Part shown: positions 1 through 3,276 of the stretch, one piece after another
Layout: each line of letters begins with the position of its first letter
How positions within the stretch are numbered: the first letter of the stretch is position 1
Assembly (NCBI GenBank): GCA_045590755.1
Contig: JAZNRP010000042.1
Location: forward strand, 1-12,084
Direction of reading: 5' to 3'
DNA: 12,084 nucleotides
From: SIG565 sp045590755
Lineage (GTDB): Bacteria; Bacillota; Clostridia; Oscillospirales; Acutalibacteraceae
Notes under the pieces: model-generated
Seen by the model: only the letters and a program-made list of their open reading frames with translations
The model's database searches: none
Told to the model about the DNA's origin: nothing
Position numbers and translations under genes: made by a program

Positions 1-308
1 GTAAATTCGACCCATATCTATTTGATACCAAGGGTGAATATGGGCATGGTAAGGATAGACTTTTTAAATCTTGGGGTTATTCGGTTGCAGACATAAAATA
101 TTTAAAAGCAGAAATCGAAAAACAAGCATTAGAAAAATATAAAACCGGAGATTATATTTTAGGGAAATTAAATAAAGACGGTCAACGCATAAGTATTAAA
201 ATAGAAATTGCTCGAAAAGATAACGGTAATAAGGTGTCTTTTATAACCGGATGGATGGTTTATCAAAATGGACACATCCAATTAACTACGCCATTAGGAG
301 GTAAATAA
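1..308 (+). CDS. C-terminal end of a probable polymorphic-toxin/phage-type protein (DUF6883-like), partial
   Basis: The reading frame is open from the window edge (first full codon at 3) to TAA at 306-308, giving 101 residues without a start; the N-terminal part lies outside. It runs from KFDPYLFDTKGEYG to a TGWMVYQNGHIQLTTPLGGK end. The pattern of a K-rich N-terminal segment, an aromatic LFKSWGYS block, a central G-Q-x-I-x-I-x-I-x-I strand and a terminal TGW...LTT strand resembles DUF6883-type domains. From memory, these sit at the C-termini of phage or polymorphic-toxin proteins. The neighbour supports this reading: a small acidic SH3-like protein starts one base after the stop, the usual toxin-immunity order. 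Its ribosome-binding site GGAGG (297-301) is inside this gene, so the two are probably translationally coupled. No catalytic residues can be assigned. The frame is certain, the family moderately likely, and toxicity is inference. Confidence 0.55.
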   Translation, partial: KFDPYLFDTKGEYGHGKDRLFKSWGYSVADIKYLKAEIEKQALEKYKTGDYILGKLNKDGQRISIKIEIARKDNGNKVSFITGWMVYQNGHIQLTTPLGGK

Positions 309-309
309 T

Positions 310-558
310 ATGAAAATGATGGATTGTGTGGAAGTAATAGTTGAAAAAGATAAGTACATTAAAGATGGTGTTCACAAAGGAATGCAGGGTTGGATATGCT
401 TAGAACAAAGAGTCCCAAACTATTGGTTAGTTAATTTTCCACAGTATGGCGAAAAACCTGATATTGCAGAAATTTCAGTCAAAGAAGAAGATTTGAAACT
501 TATTCCTAAAATGAACGCAAGAGTTAACGAACAAATAAAAGCACAGTTTGATAAATAA
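310..558 (+). CDS. Small DUF4926-like protein, candidate immunity protein
   Basis: An 82-residue soluble protein with no signal peptide or membrane segment. Residues 5-65 (DCVEVIVEKDKYIKDGVHKGMQGWI...NYWLVNFP...VKEEDLKLIP) follow the pattern of a small SH3-like beta barrel. The features are a hydrophobic first strand, the GVxKGMxG turn, a WLVxF strand and a final EDL strand, as in DUF4926-type proteins, which often stand beside DUF6883-type toxins (recalled, not searched). The ATG at 310 follows GGAGG at 297-301 with an 8-base spacer, one base after the upstream stop, so the gene is probably co-translated with it. A strong terminator follows at 587-632, making this the last gene of its unit. 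The likely role is to bind and neutralise the upstream domain, which is inference from gene order. Another possibility is a generic small SH3-fold protein of unknown partner. Confidence 0.6.
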   Translation: MKMMDCVEVIVEKDKYIKDGVHKGMQGWICLEQRVPNYWLVNFPQYGEKPDIAEISVKEEDLKLIPKMNARVNEQIKAQFDK

Positions 559-586
559 TTGTACATTTTGGAAAATACGGAGAATG

Positions 587-632
587 CCCGTCTCAAACAA
601 CAAAACTTTAGTTTTTTGAGAGGGTCTTTTTT
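587..632 (+). terminator. Rho-independent terminator of the toxin/immunity unit
   Basis: CCC-TCTCAAA (587-597, one bulged G) pairs with TTTGAGAGGG, and an inner AAAACT/AGTTTT pairing extends the stem. The run TCTTTTTT follows at 625-632. It lies 28 bases after the stop of the small immunity candidate. Confidence 0.75.
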
Positions 633-652
633 AAATGTGCGTAACCCACTAT

Positions 653-683
653 GACACTTTCAAGTTTTGAAAGTGTCTTTTTT
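653..683 (+). terminator. Second, back-up terminator hairpin
   Basis: A perfect 11-bp stem GACACTTTCAA/TTGAAAGTGTC with a 3-base loop is followed by TTTTTT at 678-683. It lies 20 bases after the first terminator, forming a tandem stop for plus-strand transcription. Confidence 0.7.
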
Positions 684-703
684 ATTATTCTAAAAACAAT
701 ATA

Positions 704-737
704 AAGGGAGACAACTTCCTTGAGAAGTGTCTCCCTT
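704..737 (-). terminator. Hairpin, likely terminator of the zinc-ribbon gene
   Basis: AAGGGAGACA (704-713) pairs with TGTCTCCCTT (728-737), and an inner CTTC/GAAG extends the stem. On the minus strand the tail is only moderately T-rich (ATATTGTTTTT). On the plus strand a T6 run starts a few bases after the stem. It may work in both directions. Confidence 0.5.
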
Positions 738-776
738 GGGTGGTTTTTTGTATTTGGTGTTATGAATAACACTCCT

Positions 777-986
777 TTAAGCCCAGAACTTTCCGTCATA
801 TTTGTGAAAACACGGACTGCAATACTCTTTTGTACCTTTCTCTATAGGTGCTTCTTCTCCGCAATAATCACATTTACCATCTTCGCCACTGATTACAGAT
901 GCAATATCATCAGAACACACTGACAAAAACAAGCATATTACGCAAAACAAAAGTAAAAAAATAACAACTTTAGCTCTTTTATTCAT
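777..986 (-). CDS. Small membrane/secreted protein with a two-CxxC zinc-ribbon knuckle
   Basis: A 69-residue protein. Residues 7-24 are a strongly hydrophobic segment (VVIFLLLFCVICLFLSVC), either a membrane anchor or an uncleaved signal. LSVC at 21-24 is a poor lipobox, so lipidation is doubtful. After a linker come C39-x2-C42 (CDYCG) and C56-x2-C59 (YCSPCF), a typical zinc knuckle, with a short KYDGKFW tail. The chosen start is the ATG at 986, because GAGGTG lies 9 bases before it. The GTG at 998 would place that site inside the coding region. A near-perfect sigma-A promoter (1011-1039) drives it, and the gene diverges from a Cro/CI-type regulator. The function is not recognised. It may be an extracytoplasmic metal-binding or redox-sensitive peptide, possibly under control of its neighbour. 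Confidence 0.6.
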   Translation of the reverse strand: MNKRAKVVIFLLLFCVICLFLSVCSDDIASVISGEDGKCDYCGEEAPIEKGTKEYCSPCFHKYDGKFWA

Positions 987-1010
987 AGATACAATCACCT
1001 CATTGGATTA

Positions 1011-1039
1011 ATTATACTCAATATTTTAAGTATAGTCAA
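1011..1039 (-). promoter_or_regulatory. Sigma-A promoter of the zinc-ribbon gene
   Basis: Read on the minus strand: TTGACT (plus 1034-1039), 17-bp spacer, TATAAT (plus 1011-1016). The transcript would begin near 1004, about 18 bases before the ATG at 986. Confidence 0.85.
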
Positions 1040-1051
1040 GAGGTTAAGTAT
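1013..1051. promoter_or_regulatory. Candidate operator between the divergent genes
   Basis: An imperfect palindrome TATACT-N10-AGTATA (1013-1034) fills the spacer between the -10 and -35 of the minus-strand promoter. The octamer TTAAGTAT occurs twice in direct orientation (1026-1033 and 1044-1051). An extended -10 (TGA-TAATAT, 1051-1059) for the regulator gene lies just beyond. This position suits a site where the HTH protein could repress both genes. Binding is inference. Confidence 0.4.
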
Positions 1052-1075
1052 GATAATATTAAAATGGTGATGAAA

Positions 1076-1276
1076 ATGATTTCGTACAAGCCTTTTTATG
1101 ATACGCTTCTTAAAAAGGGAATTACTGAATATAACCTTATTTTTAAGCAAGGATTTTCGGCGAACACCCTTCATCGAATGAAGAAAGGTGAAGCAATAAA
1201 CACCAAAACCCTTGACGCGTTATGTTATGCACTTGACTGTGAAGTTAGCGATATAATTGAATTTGTAAAAGAATAG
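1076..1276 (+). CDS. Cro/CI-type HTH_26 transcriptional regulator
   Basis: A 66-residue protein that is almost entirely one helix-turn-helix domain. It begins MISYKPFYDTLLKKGITEYNL, the usual opening of the HTH_26 (Cro/C1-type, YozG-like) family. The recognition region is around SANTLHRMKKGEAI, and the closing segment is LDALCYALDCEVSDIIEF. Four start codons are possible (1064, 1067, 1070, 1076). ATG 1076 is chosen because GGTGA (1066-1070) gives it a ribosome site and because MISYKPF is the family's normal N-terminus. The gene diverges from the zinc-ribbon gene across about 90 bp holding a palindrome, so it probably autoregulates and controls that neighbour. Its terminator overlaps the stop codon. 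It has the same length and architecture as the regulator at 10455-10655, but the two sequences are only distantly similar. Confidence 0.85.
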   Translation: MISYKPFYDTLLKKGITEYNLIFKQGFSANTLHRMKKGEAINTKTLDALCYALDCEVSDIIEFVKE

Positions 1277-1311
1277 CACCTGAAACCATTACGGAATCGG
1301 GTGCTGTTTTT
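1275..1311 (+). terminator. Terminator of the HTH regulator gene
   Basis: A 9-bp stem AGCACCTGA/TCGGGTGCT (one G-T pair) with a 13-base loop is followed by GTTTTTAT. The 5' arm begins inside the TAG stop codon (1274-1276). Confidence 0.8.
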
Positions 1312-1317
1312 ATATCC

Positions 1318-1493
1318 GTCTGCAAAGCAGACACCGAAATTTGCACGAAGTGCAACATCGTTTGCCGAAGGCAACACTGTTTGCGATTTATCGCAACCTC
1401 GTTTTGTGTCCGTTAAAGCGGAATGATGTTTGTGCTACACACAAAATGATGTTGACCGCAAGCGGTCAAACGATGCCCGTGTCCTACGGACAC
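1318..1493. repeat. Micro-hairpin array 1: eight short stems with conserved linkers
   Basis: Consecutive perfect or near-perfect small hairpins fill this gene-free stretch: GTCTGC/GCAGAC 1318-1332, TTGCAC/GTGCAA 1341-1355, TTGCC/GGCAA 1362-1374, TTGCGA/TCGCAA 1381-1396, TCCG/CGGA 1409-1422, TTTGTG/CACAAA 1429-1445, TTGACCGC/GCGGTCAA 1452-1469, GTGTCC/GGACAC 1479-1493. Loops are 2-6 bases. The stems differ from each other, but the linkers are related: CATCG, CACTG and CCTCG on the left, then ATGATG, ATGATG and ACGATG on the right. The right linkers are roughly the reverse complement of the left ones. A longer pairing, TTTTGTGT (1402-1409) with ACACAAAA (1439-1446), also exists. No convincing gene lies here. 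It is not a CRISPR array, as there is no constant repeat with unique spacers. Confidence 0.85.
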
Positions 1494-1499
1494 AAACAC

Positions 1500-1540
1500 A
1501 AACAAATAAGGACTTGCTTTTAGCAAGTCCTTATTTGTTT
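1500..1540 (-). terminator. Long perfect hairpin closing array 1, probable terminator of the esterase gene
   Basis: An uninterrupted 18-bp stem (1500-1517 with 1523-1540; inner GGACTTGC/GCAAGTCC) with a 5-base loop. The A/T-rich outer arm AAACAAATAA gives a T-rich 3' arm on either strand. It is 82 bases past the stop of the minus-strand esterase gene. Its core matches the terminator beside array 2. Confidence 0.7.
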
Positions 1541-1622
1541 GGCTGTTACGAACCATTTAGATGCCAACATAGTCTCCTGTTAAATTCCGGTTCATTCATA
1601 ATTGCAGGGATTTTCATTATTC

Positions 1623-2360
1623 TTATCCATTGATAAATTCTGTTACAATCTTTCCAAATACACTTTTACCATTTTGGTCTACTGCATTAACATAGGCGCA
1701 GTGCTTACCATTCATAACCTTTAAGTGCACCTTTTCAGAATGGCCGAAGTGCTTAAGCGTGGAAAGTAGAAGCATTGTTTGCTCATATCTGTTTTGCATA
1801 TCGTCATCCGACACAATAATGAGCATCGGAGGGTATTGTTCATCCTCTCCTATATGGTACAAGGGAGCAGCATCATCTATGATTACCCTACGTGTATCTA
1901 TTCCTCTTTCGCGCAACACGTTGAAATGGCAGGTAGGTTGACCTGCATCGTGAATAAATCCTGCAATATCGATGGACTTTATTCCGTGTTTAGATAACCA
2001 CGTTTTATCAAAACAAAGCATCTGTGCAATATAACCGCCTGCAGAACTGCCACCTACATATATGCCCTTGATTTTGCCGTACTTTCCAATGTTTTCAAAC
2101 GCCCACGCAGTCGCATCAGCTGCATCAATAAGAAAATCGGGGTATTTAGCACTAGGATACATTCTATAATTAGCACTTACTACCGCAATCCCCTGAGAAA
2201 TCATATATTCAAAAAAGATTTTTGCACGCGACTTATCGCCTGCTTCAATTCCGCCGCCGTGGAAATATAAAAAAACCGCAAATTCTTCAGTTTCGGGCAA
2301 ATAAACGTCCAAATACTGTTCAGTTATTTTATTATAGCATACATTTAGTAAAGTTTTCAT
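1623..2360 (-). CDS. Alpha/beta-hydrolase esterase (HGGG, GxSxG type)
   Basis: A 245-residue cytoplasmic serine hydrolase of the carboxylesterase/lipase type (hormone-sensitive-lipase-like or BD-FAE-like family). The oxyanion-hole motif HGGG is at residues 34-37 and the nucleophile elbow G-S-S-A-G at 104-108 makes Ser106 the catalytic serine. Asp185-187 (SDDDM) and His220 (GKHCAY) are at the expected acid and base positions. NYRMYPSAKYP at 64-74 is also typical of this family. There is no signal peptide, so a short-chain acyl ester or deacetylation substrate taken into the cell is likely; the exact substrate cannot be read. The ATG at 2360 follows GGAG with an 8-base spacer. A promoter is proposed at 2428-2456 and the long hairpin at 1500-1540 should end the transcript. 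The gene appears complete and monocistronic. Confidence 0.88.
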   Translation of the reverse strand: MKTLLNVCYNKITEQYLDVYLPETEEFAVFLYFHGGGIEAGDKSRAKIFFEYMISQGIAVVSANYRMYPSAKYPDFLIDAADATAWAFENIGKYGKIKGIYVGGSSAGGYIAQMLCFDKTWLSKHGIKSIDIAGFIHDAGQPTCHFNVLRERGIDTRRVIIDDAAPLYHIGEDEQYPPMLIIVSDDDMQNRYEQTMLLLSTLKHFGHSEKVHLKVMNGKHCAYVNAVDQNGKSVFGKIVTEFING

Positions 2361-2427
2361 TTTGTATACTCCATGTTAAACCTAAGATTTCGAATATAAA
2401 TGCATAAATCTGCACTTATTTTATTTG

Positions 2428-2456
2428 ATTTTAACATAAAACTATAAAAATAACAA
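2428..2456 (-). promoter_or_regulatory. Probable promoter of the esterase gene
   Basis: Minus strand: TTGTTA (plus 2451-2456), 17-bp spacer, TAAAAT (plus 2428-2433). This leaves a leader of about 60 bases before the ATG at 2360. Each box has a mismatch to consensus. Confidence 0.5.
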
Positions 2457-2508
2457 GGCAAATCGCAATTTCGGACGTTAGAATCTATCTTGACGAAGAT
2501 TTTAGTGA

Positions 2509-2723
2509 TATTCCGCCGTTGTCGGAATAAAATCACGGCGTGAGCCGTGCATATCATCAAGGCTTTAGCCTTGTATATCATCAACGGTATTAACCGTTGC
2601 ATATCATCATTGCGAAAGTTTTTTGATACACGCTGACGCGTGATGATATGCAGTCCTGACGGACTGATGAGATACAACGATAGCAACGCTATCGTTGATG
2701 ATATACCATTGCTTTCGCAATGG
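2509..2723. repeat. Micro-hairpin array 2: variable stems joined by GCATATCATC/GATGATATGC linkers
   Basis: Successive hairpins: TATTCCG/CGGAATA 2509-2529, CACGGC/GCCGTG 2534-2549, AAGGCT/AGCCTT 2559-2572, AACGGT/ACCGTT 2583-2598, a half-hairpin ATTGCGAAAG 2609-2618, CACGC/GCGTG 2629-2642, AGTCC/GGACT 2652-2665, AACGATAGC/GCTATCGTT 2676-2696, CCATTGC/GCAATGG 2706-2723. Left linkers are CATATCATC (2550-2558), GTATATCATC (2573-2582) and GCATATCATC (2599-2608). Right linkers are ATGATATGC (2643-2651), GATGAGATAC (2666-2675) and GATGATATACC (2697-2707). The right linkers are the reverse complement of the left ones, so the array is two arms of opposite orientation meeting near 2618-2629. It fills the space between the esterase promoter and the tRNA-Tyr terminator. 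Confidence 0.9.
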
Positions 2724-2725
2724 AT

Positions 2726-2760
2726 AAAAAAATAGACTTGCAAAAGCAAGTCTATTTTTT
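2726..2760 (-). terminator. tRNA-Tyr terminator
   Basis: A 15-bp perfect stem with inner ATAGACTTGC/GCAAGTCTAT and loop AAAA, and A6/T6 outer arms. It directly abuts the CCA end of the minus-strand tRNA, and the minus-strand 3' arm ends in a T run. The core GACTTGC/GCAAGTC is shared with the hairpin at 1500-1540. Confidence 0.85.
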
Positions 2761-2844
2761 GGTGGGAGAAGGTGGATTCGAACCACCGAAGCTGAAAGCA
2801 ACAGATTTACAGTCTGCCCCCTTTGGCCGCTCGGGAATTCTCCC
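2760..2844 (-). tRNA. tRNA-Tyr (GTA anticodon), CCA encoded
   Basis: An 85-nt class II tRNA with a long variable arm. Acceptor arm GGGAGAA/TTCTCCC (5' end at 2844) is followed by discriminator A and encoded CCA (2760-2762). The D arm is CCCGAGCGGCCAAAGGG, the anticodon arm is CAGACTGTAAATCTG with GTA at 2808-2810, and the T arm is GGTGGTTCGAATCCACC. All stems pair. A consensus promoter lies 26 bases upstream and a terminator starts at the CCA, so it is a single-gene unit. Confidence 0.97.
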
Positions 2845-2869
2845 ATATTCACTTTTTCAAGCAGGAATT

Positions 2870-2898
2870 ATTATATCATAGTTGCCGTGTGGTGTCAA
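2870..2898 (-). promoter_or_regulatory. Perfect consensus promoter of tRNA-Tyr
   Basis: Minus strand: TTGACA (plus 2893-2898), 17-bp spacer, TATAAT (plus 2870-2875). Both hexamers are exact consensus. The start point would be near 2863, about 19 bases before the mature tRNA. Confidence 0.92.
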
Positions 2899-2903
2899 GC
2901 ATA

Positions 2904-2980
2904 TTTTAGGTCTTTTTATTTTTTTTCGTTTTTTATTAATTTTTCAGTTTTTCCTTTTGATTTTTCCTTGGTTTTTTGAT
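2904..2980 (-). promoter_or_regulatory. A-tract run upstream of the tRNA promoter (UP-like or curved DNA)
   Basis: Read on the minus strand this segment is a succession of A4-A8 tracts (AAAAAA, AAAAA, AAAA, AAAAA, AAAAA, AAAAAA, AAAAAAAA, AAAAA) separated by 2-6 other bases, ending just before the -35 box. Such tracts can bend DNA and contact the RNA polymerase alpha subunit upstream of stable-RNA promoters. No gene is seen between 2899 and 3013. Confidence 0.45.
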
Positions 2981-3013
2981 TCCACAGGTATTTATTTTAC
3001 ATATCTAAAACAG

Positions 3014-3041
3014 AAATCCACCACATATAAGTGGTGGATTT
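3014..3041 (-). terminator. Terminator after the 60-residue membrane protein gene
   Basis: An 11-bp perfect stem AAATCCACCAC/GTGGTGGATTT with a 6-base loop. It is followed by ATTTCTGTTTT on the minus strand and by T7 on the plus strand, so it is probably bidirectional. It begins two bases after the minus-strand stop codon. Confidence 0.8.
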
Positions 3042-3043
3042 TT

Positions 3044-3226
3044 TTATTTAAACATTGTTTGTACGCCGTCTACAAACTCGCCAACGGCCTTAAGCGCCTT
3101 TGTTGAGCCCTTTGACATATTTTTATTGTTGTCCATAACCATTTTGCCAACACCCAGTAGCATTGCGCCCGCAACCATTCCTGTGAGTGTTCCTTTTGCA
3201 AAACTTGAAACTGATTTTTTGTCCAT
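3044..3226 (-). CDS. Small single-helix membrane protein of unknown function
   Basis: A 60-residue protein. A short charged N-terminus (MDKKSVSSFAKG) is followed by one glycine-rich hydrophobic helix at about 12-31 (GTLTGMVAGAMLLGVGKMVM). After NNKNMSKGS comes an amphipathic tail (TKALKAVGEFVDGVQTMF). Small proteins with this SSFAKG...VGKxxM...KAVGxFVDxVQ pattern are, from memory, common in Clostridia, but no function is known to me. The ATG at 3226 is preceded by a GGGGGG Shine-Dalgarno (plus 3234-3239) that lies in the 3' arm of the hairpin closing the asnB unit, so expression may be tied to that structure. A terminator follows immediately. It could be a small membrane-associated structural or regulatory peptide. 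It is confidently a gene, because start, ribosome site and terminator fit tightly. Confidence 0.75.
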   Translation of the reverse strand: MDKKSVSSFAKGTLTGMVAGAMLLGVGKMVMDNNKNMSKGSTKALKAVGEFVDGVQTMFK

Positions 3227-3265
3227 AAAAAATCCCCCCTTGGCCTTAGTATAACCAACGGGGGA
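3227..3265 (-). terminator. Terminator/attenuator hairpin overlapping the next gene's ribosome site
   Basis: On the minus strand TCCCCCGTTGG (plus 3255-3265) pairs with CCAAGGGGGGA (plus 3233-3243) across an 11-base loop. That is ten pairs with one G-G mismatch, followed by T6 and then the ATG at 3226. The 3' arm holds the Shine-Dalgarno of the 60-residue gene. The loop contains TATACT (minus strand), a possible -10 box. It is 11 bases past the asnB stop. Confidence 0.75.
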
Positions 3266-3276
3266 AGGTTTTATTA

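Noticed and set aside
1546..1617. A 23-codon minus-strand frame after the esterase gene (MKIPAIMNEPEFNRRLCWHL...)
   Set aside because: It has a start and a stop but only a weak ribosome site (GGATAAGAAT) and no recognisable family; it could be chance or a remnant, too weak to list as a gene.
1341..1633. Plus-strand open frames within array 1
   Set aside because: They have no ribosome site, and the content is dictated by the hairpins.
1318..2723. Hairpin arrays as CRISPR loci
   Set aside because: There is no constant 23-40 bp repeat separated by unique spacers. The variable parts are themselves palindromes of 13-21 bp, and the constant parts are only 5-11 bp. No cas genes are nearby.
2357..2852. 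Two long minus-strand open frames across array 2 and the tRNA
   Set aside because: They run through the tRNA-Tyr gene and the hairpins and have low-complexity or implausible composition. The sequence is explained by the RNA gene and repeats.
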